Shown here one piece after another: positions 1 through 7,413 of a stretch of 8,356 bases of DNA. Every line of letters begins with the position of its first letter. Within the stretch, counting starts at the first letter, position 1. Made by a program: the position numbers and the translations under genes. The notes beneath the pieces are model-generated. The model saw only the letters and a list, made by a program, of their open reading frames with translations, made no database searches and was not told where the DNA came from. This DNA is from Sediminibacterium sp. (lineage in GTDB: Bacteria; Bacteroidota; Bacteroidia; Chitinophagales; Chitinophagaceae): assembly GCA_028288645.1 (NCBI GenBank), contig JAQBNJ010000085.1:1-8356 (forward strand), read 5' to 3'.

Positions 1-2070
1 AGCCGCATTATAATACCGTTTGCCAACTGCGTTAATATCATTGCCTAAACTATAATGCTGGTTCAACGCATTATCAACTCCCGCAAACACATCCAGCATT
101 TTATCGTTTTTAAAATAACCGCGCCAACCTGATTTTATCTGCACTAATTGATATGCATCCGCAAACACATCATTGGCATCAGTTAATGGCAACGAGGATG
201 TGCAATTGATGGATGCATTCAGGTACATTCCTTTATAATCCATATCAATCCCGCTCACCCAAATATTGCGCGGCACACCGGTTATTGCGTTTCCGACATA
301 ATTGATACCTGCCTGCTGGTAATTTTCAAATTTATATGGCTGGTAACTGTAGCTGCTCCATACATTCAAACCAAACGATTTTCCTTTGATCAGTTGGTAT
401 TTTACCAATGCCTCTATCCCGTTTTGTTTTGTTCCGCCGGCATTTACAAAATATTCTGCGCCGCTTGTATTGGTTCTTCTTACGATAGCATTTTGTAAAC
501 TGAAAAAATACGCGGCCACATCAAACTGTAATCTGTCATCAAACAATTCTCCTTTAATGCCCGCTTCAAAGTTCCAGCCATATTCTGCATCAAGGTCGCC
601 GTAGTAATTTCCCTCCGATGGCCTTACTTCTGCAACAGCGGGAGGCGAGAAACCTTTGGCAGCAAGCGTATATATCGAAACATCTTTTGTTAGTTTATAT
701 AAAAGCGCCATCCTTGGTGTAAGCACCAGGCTGATACTTTTATTTACAAAAGATGGATTGATTGCTGTTAAACGTTTGTACCGGAAGGATTGATTGTTCA
801 GGCTCAACCCTACAGTGAGCACCCAGTTCTTATCAAAAGAGAGCTGTGCCTGCGAGAAGGCAAACCACTGGGTTGCATAAATATCATCCTTAAATTGTAC
901 CGTGTCTGCCACACCATTCCTGTTACCAAAATCGCTGATGAGTGAATGATTATACAACCATTCTGCTCCATTCACCCACTGAAAGTCTTTGTTTTTATAA
1001 ATAAGGCTTGTACCTGCACCATAATTGGCTTCTCCCCTTTTTTCATAGTTTGTAATGAAAGGATTAGTAAACGAAGTATGATTGCCCGTAAGAAAACTTT
1101 TCAAAACAAAATGATCGCTCAAATCAAGTGTATGATGTACGCCGCCAAAAATGGTTTTATTATAGATGGATGCATGTTGTTGTATCGCGCCGGGAATTGC
1201 ACCCGCAGCTTGTCTCGATAATTTCGGGTCTGATTGAAACTGCGCCAATGTAATACCACCTGGTGTTTGATAGTATAGATCAGTATAAAAAATAAGAAAG
1301 TTGAATTGCTGTTTTTTCAATTGCCATTTACCTTGCCATTTCACTACATCTTTTCTTGTGGCAGATTGTTCGCGGTAGCCGTCTGATTGCTGGTGCACCT
1401 GTTGCAGTGAGGATGAAAAATTCTTTGATTGATATTGCCATCCAAGTTGTTCGCTGAATAAACCATAAGAGCCACCGGTAACACCTGCTGTAAAATGATT
1501 TTCAGGAGTGACTGGAGAATTAAGATCCGATCTTAATAAAACCGCGCCGCCTGTTCCTGCACCATACACACTGGCGGCAGGGCCTTTGATCACTTCTGCA
1601 CTTCTTAATGTATTCAGGTCAACGAGATTTAAATAAGTATTACCACCTGCATCAGACAAAGGAATTTCATTCCAGTACACTTTTACATTCCGTACTCCGA
1701 AAGGTGAACGTAATAAACTTCCGCGGATAGACAAACGGTAACTCGCAGGAGATCTTTCTTCAACACGAACACCGGGTACCGTATTAAATACCGGAACGAA
1801 AGAAGTGTTGGCATACCGGTTTATTTCTTTTGATCCAATAATGGCAACAGCGGCAGGTACTGCTTTCCACTGTTGACGGGAATGAAAGGCTTCAACTATT
1901 ACTTCTTGTAATGTGTCAACAACAACTATCCCACCCACACGATCAATCATACTATCTGCCCTTTGGACCATGCTTTGCCACACACCTGAGTTCAATATCG
2001 TATCTTTTTTTTGCGAGAAAAGCAGGGCAGGGAAGATGAATCCAAATAAGACAAATAATAATTGCTTCAT
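1..2070 (-). CDS. TonB-dependent receptor, FecA-like siderophore type (3' end outside window)
   Basis: Outer-membrane beta-barrel receptor expected to import a ferric chelate or similar ligand using TonB/ExbBD energy. I read the whole frame from ATG at 2070 to position 1: 690 codons with no stop and no frameshift. Residues 1-19 form a signal peptide (MKQLLFVLFGF..., cleavage probably after LLFS). A spacer of about 33 residues leads to a TonB-box-like TLQEVIVEA (53-61). The plug follows, with PGVRVEERSPASYRLSIRG (99-117) and IKGPAASVYGAGTGGAVL (161-178), both typical of ligand-gated channel plugs. The barrel includes the YYQTPGGITLAQF element seen in FecA-type receptors and a late FVNAGGTKQNGIEA strand pair. 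There is no carboxypeptidase-like N-terminal domain, unlike the receptor at 3399-6311. The last visible residues (GKRYYNAA) suggest that only about 10-20 residues, including the terminal aromatic strand, are missing. It starts 43 nt after the pdhB terminator, so it is probably transcribed separately. Family call is firm; substrate unknown. Confidence 0.93.
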   Translation of the reverse strand, partial: MKQLLFVLFGFIFPALLFSQKKDTILNSGVWQSMVQRADSMIDRVGGIVVVDTLQEVIVEAFHSRQQWKAVPAAVAIIGSKEINRYANTSFVPVFNTVPGVRVEERSPASYRLSIRGSLLRSPFGVRNVKVYWNEIPLSDAGGNTYLNLVDLNTLRSAEVIKGPAASVYGAGTGGAVLLRSDLNSPVTPENHFTAGVTGGSYGLFSEQLGWQYQSKNFSSSLQQVHQQSDGYREQSATRKDVVKWQGKWQLKKQQFNFLIFYTDLYYQTPGGITLAQFQSDPKLSRQAAGAIPGAIQQHASIYNKTIFGGVHHTLDLSDHFVLKSFLTGNHTSFTNPFITNYEKRGEANYGAGTSLIYKNKDFQWVNGAEWLYNHSLISDFGNRNGVADTVQFKDDIYATQWFAFSQAQLSFDKNWVLTVGLSLNNQSFRYKRLTAINPSFVNKSISLVLTPRMALLYKLTKDVSIYTLAAKGFSPPAVAEVRPSEGNYYGDLDAEYGWNFEAGIKGELFDDRLQFDVAAYFFSLQNAIVRRTNTSGAEYFVNAGGTKQNGIEALVKYQLIKGKSFGLNVWSSYSYQPYKFENYQQAGINYVGNAITGVPRNIWVSGIDMDYKGMYLNASINCTSSLPLTDANDVFADAYQLVQIKSGWRGYFKNDKMLDVFAGVDNALNQHYSLGNDINAVGKRYYNAA

Positions 2071-2113
2071 AAATTATAGGTGTAATTATTTACTACGGCA
2101 CTTCAAGTTACAC

Positions 2114-2144
2114 AAAACAAAAACCCGGAACGTCATGTTCCGGG
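2114..2144 (-). terminator. Rho-independent terminator of pdhB
   Basis: On the minus strand, a perfect 8-bp GC-rich stem (CCCGGAAC / GTTCCGGG, plus positions 2124-2131 and 2137-2144) with a 5-nt loop is followed directly by TTTTTGTTTT (2123 down to 2114). It lies 22 nt past the pdhB stop codon, so pdhB transcription should end here, before the downstream receptor gene. On the plus strand the hairpin has no matching T-tract. Confidence 0.88.
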
Positions 2145-2166
2145 CTTATAAAAATTGATTCCTAAA

Positions 2167-3153
2167 TTATTTTTTCTGGTACATCACTTCCTTCACCAGT
2201 TTCACCGTACGAGCAACATCGGGTATGGCAAGCGCGGCGAGGTTCGGTGCATAGTGCATTGGTGCATCAGCGCTGGTAATACGGCGGATCGGTGCATCGA
2301 GGTAATCAAACGCTTCTTTCTGTATGCGGTAGCTGATCTCGGATGATACGGAGGCGAATGGCCACTGCTCTTCAACGATCACCAAACGGTTTGTTTTCTT
2401 AACGCTTTCCATGATGGTCTGCCAGTCGAGCGGGCGGATAGAACGCAGGTCGATCACTTCGGCGCTGATGCCTTCTTTCTCGAGTTCTGTCGCGGCGCCA
2501 AGCGCTACTTTCATCATTTTATTATAAGACACGATCGTTACATCGCGGCCCTGTTTTTTGATATCGGCTTTTCCTATCGGGATATAATATTCTTCCTCAG
2601 GCACCTCACCTTTATCTCCATACATCACTTCACTTTCCATAAAGATCACCGGATCCTGTTCGTAACGGATGGCCTGTTTCAATAAACCTTTTGCATCGTA
2701 AGGTGTAGAAGGTGATACCACTTTGATACCCGGGATATTGGCATAATAACTTTCGAAAGCGGTTGAGTGTTGCGCACCCAATTGTCCCGCACTGCCATTA
2801 CCCCCGCGAAACACGATCGGGCAATTGATCTGCCCGCCACTCATGGCCAGCATTTTTGAAGCGGTGTTGAGGATCTGGTCCAAAGCCAATACTGCAAAGT
2901 TCCATGTCATATATTCAACGATCGGGCGGAGGCCGCTCTGGGCCGCGCCAACTGCTACAGCTGTAAAACCCAGCTCAGAGATCGGTGTGTCGATCACCCT
3001 TTTTTCTCCGAATTCGGCCAGCATTCCCTGGCTTACTTTATAGGCGCCGTTGTATTCGGCCACTTCTTCACCCATTAAGAACACTTTTTCATCCCTTCTC
3101 ATCTCTTCATTCATGGCCTCACGGATGGCCTCTCTGAAAGCAATAGAACGCAT
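2167..3153 (-). CDS. pdhB: Pyruvate dehydrogenase E1 component, beta subunit
   Basis: Beta subunit of the thiamine-diphosphate-dependent E1 enzyme, which decarboxylates pyruvate and passes the acetyl group to the lipoyl domain of E2, linking glycolysis to acetyl-CoA in the cytoplasm. It is 328 residues, the usual length for a stand-alone E1 beta. The transketolase-like pyrimidine-binding domain spans about residues 4-178. It contains GEEVAEYNGAYKVSQG (28-43) and DTPISELGF (55-63), in which Glu60 matches the conserved glutamate that activates the cofactor aminopyrimidine. Next comes GAQHS with His129, the conserved active-site histidine of the human enzyme's AAQHS. The C-terminal transketolase domain (about 195-318) includes EVIDLRSIRPLD and IVEEQWPFASVSSEI. 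The ATG at 3153 gives the normal N-terminus (MRSIAFREAIREAMNEEM). No E1 alpha, E2 or E3 gene adjoins it. A 2-oxoisovalerate dehydrogenase beta subunit is a related alternative, but the sequence reads as the pyruvate type. Confidence 0.94.
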   Translation of the reverse strand: MRSIAFREAIREAMNEEMRRDEKVFLMGEEVAEYNGAYKVSQGMLAEFGEKRVIDTPISELGFTAVAVGAAQSGLRPIVEYMTWNFAVLALDQILNTASKMLAMSGGQINCPIVFRGGNGSAGQLGAQHSTAFESYYANIPGIKVVSPSTPYDAKGLLKQAIRYEQDPVIFMESEVMYGDKGEVPEEEYYIPIGKADIKKQGRDVTIVSYNKMMKVALGAATELEKEGISAEVIDLRSIRPLDWQTIMESVKKTNRLVIVEEQWPFASVSSEISYRIQKEAFDYLDAPIRRITSADAPMHYAPNLAALAIPDVARTVKLVKEVMYQKK

Positions 3154-3177
3154 AGTATCGGTTTATTAAATGAGGAG

Positions 3178-3185
3178 CAAAAATA
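3178..3185 (-). promoter_or_regulatory. Candidate Bacteroidota -7 element for pdhB
   Basis: On the minus strand TATTTTTG matches the Bacteroidota -7 consensus TAnnTTTG exactly. A weak -33-like TTTA lies 21 nt upstream (plus 3207-3210). Initiation would fall about 20 nt before the pdhB ATG. The motif match is seen; its function is inferred, and AT-rich DNA can produce this motif by chance. Confidence 0.45.
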
Positions 3186-3221
3186 TAAGATTATGGGGTA
3201 CGAAACTAAAAATTTGACGAC

Positions 3222-3252
3222 AGCTATGAGCCTTGAGCTTCGAGCTGTGAGC
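3222..3252 (+). repeat. Degenerate 7-bp tandem repeat, left inverted arm
   Basis: Four heptamers in a row, AGCTATG, AGCCTTG, AGCTTCG and AGCTGTG, followed by AGC. It is the inverted partner of 3367-3397, matching it at 26 of 31 positions after reverse complementing. It lies in the 245-nt gap between the pdhB start and the stop of the upstream receptor gene. Apart from this repeat pair, a terminator and the pdhB promoter-like element, I see nothing else in that gap. Confidence 0.8.
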
Positions 3253-3292
3253 CAGGCACTGCTAACCTTTAAGTTTTCTGCTCACAATGTGT

Positions 3293-3325
3293 AATTAAAA
3301 ATCCCCGCCTTTTCCGGCAGGGATT
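3293..3325 (-). terminator. Rho-independent terminator of the 970-residue receptor gene
   Basis: On the minus strand ATCCCTGCC (3324 down to 3316) pairs with GGCGGGGAT (3309 down to 3301) across a GGAAAA loop, giving a 9-bp stem with one U-G wobble, followed by TTTTTAATT. In plus-strand RNA the same position would be a C-A mismatch, so the hairpin is better in the minus direction, matching the receptor gene ending at 3399. It lies inside the loop between the two inverted heptad arms. Confidence 0.8.
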
Positions 3326-3366
3326 CTTAACTATTTAGATTTAGGTAGTAAGCTCGAACCGCCTTT

Positions 3367-3397
3367 GCTCACAGCTCACGGCTCAAAGCTCACAGCT
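3367..3397 (-). repeat. Degenerate 7-bp tandem repeat, right inverted arm
   Basis: Read on the minus strand the units are AGCTGTG, AGCTTTG, AGCCGTG and AGCTGTG, followed by AGC. The repeat begins 1 nt after the TAG stop of the receptor gene (3399-3401). With 3222-3252 it forms an inverted pair separated by 114 nt that contains the terminator. Confidence 0.8.
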
Positions 3398-3398
3398 C

Positions 3399-6311
3399 CT
3401 AGAATACATTCCATCCAAAACTAACATAATACAAACCGCCGATCTGAGGGCTGCCGAAGGCTGAACGATAGTATTTGTTGAACAGGTTGGTAGCGCCCAC
3501 TTTGAGCAGCGATTTGCTTGATGGGAACTTGTAGCTCACCATCGCATCCACTGTTCTTGTAAACGGTAAGTGACCCACCGCAAAAGTTCCTTCGTAGTTG
3601 AAGGCATTGGTCCACCTGTACACCACGCTGAAACCAAAACGGTTATCCTTTCCAAAACCGCTGTTATTAAGCGCCATGTTCACACGGTAAGTTGGCGTAT
3701 TGAAATAAGAAACAAAACCGGTAGGTAATGCGCCGATCTCATCATGGTAAAGATTACCGCTTACTGAGAAATTCCTCGGAAGCAGGTATTCTGCCGATGC
3801 ACCCCATCCGCTGGTCTTTACATCACCAGGTGTATTTACCGCAATGCTGTAACCGATCCTTTTGTTCGCGTCTAATAAATCGAATGGATTGCCGGGAACC
3901 CTTGCCTGGATCACCTGCACACTACCAATGAAATCGTGGTAAGTTGCCCAATACGCATACACATCGATCAACAATTTTTGAGCGATCAAACCTTTATATC
4001 CTACTTCAAATGAACTGCTTGATTCGGCTTTGAAATCACCAAACGTCTGCTGCTGAAGCAAAGAAGCATTAGGCGCTCCTGCCAATGCACTTCCTCCAAA
4101 TGCTGTAACACTTGGTACGGTATAAACGGGGTTGCCGGTGAAATTGTAGTAACTCCTCAATTGTGGCAATCCACCCATCAAACGTGTACCACCACCGATG
4201 GTCAGGTTGATCCACTGATTTTGGGTAGTCGGGAAACGATACGCCTCCTGGTAGGAAAAACGCAGGTTATGATCTTTTGCCAGTTTTACCACTGCAGAGG
4301 CCCTTGGTGTAAAACGGCCCTTGAAATTGGTGTTCTTGTCATAACGTCCTGAAACGGTCAGTTTCAATACATCATTCAGTAATTTTTGTGATAACTGGAT
4401 ATAAGAACCAAACTCATTTATTTTGATTGGAGCCGCAGTATCTGCGAACAGGGTACCCTGTGAGTTCAGTACATATTGTCTTGAACTGGCACCGATCAAC
4501 AGGTCGGTCCCGTTCTGCGCAAGATTCAGATCATCTGAAAGATTGTATTGCCCTTCAAATACGTTCAACCTTGACCTGTCGAGGAACAAACCACCACCTT
4601 TTGAAATAGGGGTTGTGGCTACTTTCTTGAACAGGTCGCTATTACCTACGAAACCGGTTGGCCTGCCTGCGTCAACAAGTGCTCTTGCAGCGTTATGTGC
4701 CGCATTGTCGCCCAACCCTGCATCGCGGTAAGTAGCATAAGCACCCAGGTATTGCGGGTACCACGATGTGCTCGCCTTTACCGCTTCGTTGAACAAACGC
4801 GTAGTGATAGTTGCGTTAAATGTGTTGCCCGAATTTTCATGCGTGGTATATGCTCTTACAAACCAGTTCTTGCTTTTTACTTCCAGTTTGTATTGACCCA
4901 TTTTAAGTTCATTCAACGAATAGCGGTCACTACCTGTGTACACACTGTTACCTGTGCCCCAGTTGGCGGTGAAAGAAGCTTCTGTTTTGTCGGATAATTT
5001 ATAATACAGGCCACCTGTTAATTTTACATTCACAGTAAGCGGGTCAACTACATCTTTTTCGCTGTACCCGGTACGGCTCACAGACTGGTTATTATAATAA
5101 TTACGTCCCACACCGAAGAGTATGCTGTTAACACCTGCACCGATCAATGCGTTGGCAGTTGCTGAGCCTAATGCAGCGGAAAGAAAACCATTATACGCAG
5201 CCAGATTAATGCCTGGGTTAGCAGCTAAATATCCATTGGAAGTAGGTAAAAAAGCTGAAACACCTGCCGCAGCAAATACGCTTGTAGCGATCGTGCTGAG
5301 ATTTTGCGTTGTTTCATCACCATATACATTTACTCCGTCATAATTCGGATCAGATTGCCTGTTTCCAGGAATGACGAAACCATTTCCGCCCGGGCCTACA
5401 CCACGTGCATAGTCGTCTGTTTGGTTAGCCAGCCAATCATTCGCCTGCACAAACTGTGCACCGATCTTGAAAGCAAACTTATCCGAAACTTTCTGTGCCC
5501 AGCGAACACTCCAGTCGAAATAGGGAGATCTTGCACGTTGAGCATTGTCAACGTCTTTTACACCCTGTTTGATCTGGAAACTCAGACCCTGGTATTTGAA
5601 AGGGCTTTTGCTGTTGATGAGCACAGTACCATTCATACCACCGGAACCATATAAGGCAGATGAAGCGCCCGGCAGAAGTTCAATATTATCAACATCCAGC
5701 TCAGTTAAGCCGATCACACTACCCACAGAGAAATTGAGGCCCGGTGCCTGGTTATCCATTCCATCAACCAGTTGGTTCAAACGGTTGTTACCGCTCACAT
5801 TAAATCCACGTGTACCTACACTGCGGAAAGTTAAGCTGGCTGATACGGCATCCACCCCTTTCAGGTTGGTGATCATATCATAATAGTTGGTAGCCGGCGT
5901 ATTGCGGATAGCGGCAGCACCGATCCTTTCAATAGATACCGGCGACTCCAGTATTCTTTCAGGAACCCTTGAAGCAGCAACAACCACTTCATCACCTAAA
6001 ATAAAAGATGGTTCAATTTCTACATTCACAACCTGGCTACCTGTTACGGTAACTTCTTTATTGGCATAACCCACAGAAGAAATTACAAGAGTGAAAGGTG
6101 TTTTCTGTACTGTAGAAAGTCTGAAATTCCCCTTGTCATCGGTAAACGTACCTGTTGAACTACCTTTGATAGTAACAGAAACGGCTGAAATAGCTTCTTT
6201 GGATTTACTGTTCTTAACGCTACCGGAGACAGTAGTTGATTGCTGGGCGGTTGCGGTAACACATATTGCTGCGCTAATCGCCAGTAACCCATAACGCGAG
6301 AGTATTCTCAT
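3399..6311 (-). CDS. TonB-dependent receptor with carboxypeptidase-like N-terminal domain
   Basis: Complete 970-residue outer-membrane receptor. I chose the ATG at 6311 because it opens a standard signal peptide (MRILSRYGLLAISAAICVTA, cleavage after TATA-22 at an A-x-A site). A GTG at 6383 would add 24 polar residues before it. Residues 26-100 are a carboxypeptidase-regulatory-like beta-sandwich (VSGSVKNSKSKEAISAVSV, GTFTDDKGNFRL, ISSVGYANKEV). A TonB-box-like DEVVVAA (107-113) follows. The plug (about 115-232) contains GTRGFNVSGNNRLNQLVDGM and ELLPGASSALYGSGGMNGTV. The barrel ends in SFGWNVF with the expected C-terminal phenylalanine. An Ala/Gly-rich, weakly polar insert spans about residues 336-401. 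Length and plug motifs differ from SusC, and no susD follows, so this is more likely a metal-chelate or small-ligand receptor than a glycan porin. Substrate unknown. Its own terminator and separate flanks suggest a single-gene transcript. Confidence 0.95.
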   Translation of the reverse strand: MRILSRYGLLAISAAICVTATAQQSTTVSGSVKNSKSKEAISAVSVTIKGSSTGTFTDDKGNFRLSTVQKTPFTLVISSVGYANKEVTVTGSQVVNVEIEPSFILGDEVVVAASRVPERILESPVSIERIGAAAIRNTPATNYYDMITNLKGVDAVSASLTFRSVGTRGFNVSGNNRLNQLVDGMDNQAPGLNFSVGSVIGLTELDVDNIELLPGASSALYGSGGMNGTVLINSKSPFKYQGLSFQIKQGVKDVDNAQRARSPYFDWSVRWAQKVSDKFAFKIGAQFVQANDWLANQTDDYARGVGPGGNGFVIPGNRQSDPNYDGVNVYGDETTQNLSTIATSVFAAAGVSAFLPTSNGYLAANPGINLAAYNGFLSAALGSATANALIGAGVNSILFGVGRNYYNNQSVSRTGYSEKDVVDPLTVNVKLTGGLYYKLSDKTEASFTANWGTGNSVYTGSDRYSLNELKMGQYKLEVKSKNWFVRAYTTHENSGNTFNATITTRLFNEAVKASTSWYPQYLGAYATYRDAGLGDNAAHNAARALVDAGRPTGFVGNSDLFKKVATTPISKGGGLFLDRSRLNVFEGQYNLSDDLNLAQNGTDLLIGASSRQYVLNSQGTLFADTAAPIKINEFGSYIQLSQKLLNDVLKLTVSGRYDKNTNFKGRFTPRASAVVKLAKDHNLRFSYQEAYRFPTTQNQWINLTIGGGTRLMGGLPQLRSYYNFTGNPVYTVPSVTAFGGSALAGAPNASLLQQQTFGDFKAESSSSFEVGYKGLIAQKLLIDVYAYWATYHDFIGSVQVIQARVPGNPFDLLDANKRIGYSIAVNTPGDVKTSGWGASAEYLLPRNFSVSGNLYHDEIGALPTGFVSYFNTPTYRVNMALNNSGFGKDNRFGFSVVYRWTNAFNYEGTFAVGHLPFTRTVDAMVSYKFPSSKSLLKVGATNLFNKYYRSAFGSPQIGGLYYVSFGWNVF

Positions 6312-6337
6312 ATAAGCAAGTTTTAATGAATGGTAAT

Positions 6338-6369
6338 TAAAAATAGCATTTGTTGGTTTGGTATTAAAA
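6338..6369 (-). promoter_or_regulatory. Candidate promoter of the 970-residue receptor gene
   Basis: On the minus strand TTTT (plus 6366-6369), 20 nt, then TATTTTTA (plus 6338-6345) resembles the Bacteroidota TTTG / TAnnTTTG promoter with one mismatch in each box. It would start transcription about 20 nt before the ATG at 6311. The 145-nt divergent gap to purC is very AT-rich. A second near-match, TAATTTTT (about 6404-6411), is also possible. Confidence 0.3.
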
Positions 6370-6445
6370 TTTAATTTGTTCACAAATAACGTCTATCTGT
6401 TGAGAAAAATTATGTTCACTAAGCCTTATTTATCAATGTCATAGC

Positions 6446-6453
6446 TATTTTTG
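6446..6453 (+). promoter_or_regulatory. Exact -7-like motif just before purC
   Basis: TATTTTTG matches TAnnTTTG exactly but ends only 3 nt before the purC ATG at 6457, and I see no -33 TTTG at a suitable distance. If used, the transcript would begin at or near the start codon. It may instead be a chance match, with the real promoter further upstream. Confidence 0.25.
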
Positions 6454-6456
6454 GGC

Positions 6457-7392
6457 ATGCCATTCTTTCAATTTCCTTCCCAGACCAATTTATACCACGG
6501 TAAAGTAAGAGATGTTTACAGCATTAAAAGCGACTGGCTGGTAATGATCGCCAGCGACAGGATCTCTGCATTTGACGTGATCCTCCCCCGCGCCATTCCT
6601 TTTAAAGGACAGGTATTGAACCAGATTGCCGCATACATGCTCGAAGCAACCCGCGATATCTGTCCCAACTGGCTGGTAGACGTTCCGGCGCCCAACGTAT
6701 CCATCGGCAAACGTTGTGTTCCGTTTAAAATAGAAATGGTTGTTCGGGGAAATGTAGTAGGGCATGCCTGGAGAACCTATAGCAGCGGGAAAAGGGAACT
6801 CTGCGGCGTAACATTGGCAGAAGGATTGAAAGAGAACGATTTTTTTCCTTCACCGATCATTACACCATCAACCAAAGCGGATGAAGGGCATGATGAAGAT
6901 ATTTCGAAAGAAGAAATCATTGCAAACGGACTGGCAACAGAGGCCGACTGGAAAATACTGGAAGATTATACGCTGAGATTATTTGCCCGCGGCAATGAGA
7001 TCGCTGCCAAACAGGGATTGATCTTAGCCGATACCAAATATGAGTTTGGAAAAATAGGCGATACGATCTATTTGATGGATGAAGTGCATACCCCCGATTC
7101 ATCCCGCTATTTTTATGCGGATGGTTTTGAAGAAAGACAGGCATCGGGCGAAAAACAAAAACAGTTAAGCAAAGAATTTGTACGCGAATGGCTCATCGCA
7201 AATAATTTCATGGGCAAAGAAGGACAGACCGTTCCCGAAATGAGTGACGAATGGATCGATACGATTAGCAAAAGATATATTGAGCTGTTTGAAAAAGTAA
7301 CTGGACGTTCATTTGTGCCGGAAGTTCTTGAGGACAAAGTGATCGAAGAAAAAGTGAACAAAGCTTTAGTAAGATTGAAAGCGGTTGATTGA
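6457..7392 (+). CDS. purC: Phosphoribosylaminoimidazole-succinocarboxamide synthase (SAICAR synthetase)
   Basis: Cytoplasmic purine-synthesis enzyme (EC 6.3.2.6) that joins aspartate to CAIR using ATP to give SAICAR. It is 311 residues from the ATG at 6457. An in-frame TAG at 6442 limits any extension, and a TTG at 6451 would add only two residues. Family motifs appear in order: YHGKVRDVY (13-21) in the ATP-binding N-terminal lobe, [13 protein letters not shown] (32-44), KGQVLNQ (50-56), [16 protein letters not shown] (93-108), [28 protein letters not shown] with Asp192 and Lys194, and [15 protein letters not shown] with HTPDSSR at 211-217. The EMVVRG region ends GHAW where many PurC proteins have GSAW. 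About 20 charged residues at the C-terminus extend past the catalytic core. It is divergent from the receptor on its left and convergent with the partial receptor on its right, so it is not in a pur operon here. Confidence 0.96.
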   Translation: MPFFQFPSQTNLYHGKVRDVYSIKSDWLVMIASDRISAFDVILPRAIPFKGQVLNQIAAYMLEATRDICPNWLVDVPAPNVSIGKRCVPFKIEMVVRGNVVGHAWRTYSSGKRELCGVTLAEGLKENDFFPSPIITPSTKADEGHDEDISKEEIIANGLATEADWKILEDYTLRLFARGNEIAAKQGLILADTKYEFGKIGDTIYLMDEVHTPDSSRYFYADGFEERQASGEKQKQLSKEFVREWLIANNFMGKEGQTVPEMSDEWIDTISKRYIELFEKVTGRSFVPEVLEDKVIEEKVNKALVRLKAVD

Positions 7393-7408
7393 TTTTGAAA
7401 TTTTGAAA
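7393..7408 (+). repeat. Perfect tandem 8-mer (TTTTGAAA x2)
   Basis: TTTTGAAA occurs twice back to back immediately after the purC TGA and is followed by a partial unit (TTGGG does not continue it). It is the first of several short repeats and hairpins in the 132-nt convergent gap between purC and the partial receptor gene. Confidence 0.75.
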
Positions 7409-7413
7409 TTGGG

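Noticed and set aside
1..2070. Pseudogene or frameshift in the left receptor
   Set aside because: I translated every codon triplet from 2070 to 1 and found no stop and consistent receptor motifs throughout. It is only cut by the window edge.
2071..2113. Promoter for the left receptor between the pdhB terminator and its ATG
   Set aside because: A TTTTG lies in the terminator tail, but I could not find a TAnnTTTG box at a suitable distance. A promoter is likely but not identifiable.
3222..3397. CRISPR array from the repeated AGC-containing units
   Set aside because: Units are 7 bp with no spacers and the arms are inverted. There are no direct repeats of 24-40 bp and no cas genes.
5304..5883. 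Two overlapping plus-strand open frames of 116 and 112 codons inside the central receptor gene
   Set aside because: They lie entirely antisense to a clear, motif-rich receptor gene, have low-complexity shadow-like sequences and resemble no family I recognise.
3399..6311. SusC/SusD polysaccharide utilisation locus
   Set aside because: No SusD-like gene follows, the receptor lacks SusC-type plug wording and no glycan enzymes are present.
6312..6383. GTG start at 6383 adding 24 residues to the central receptor
   Set aside because: It would bury the signal peptide behind a polar stretch and place the likely promoter region in coding sequence. The ATG at 6311 gives a standard signal peptide.
6451..6456. 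TTG start for purC two codons upstream
   Set aside because: The ATG at 6457 is a normal start codon, and the extension adds only Met-Gly with no support.
6312..6456. Riboswitch or structured leader in the divergent gap
   Set aside because: The region is short and AT-rich, with no conserved riboswitch core or stable stem that I can see.
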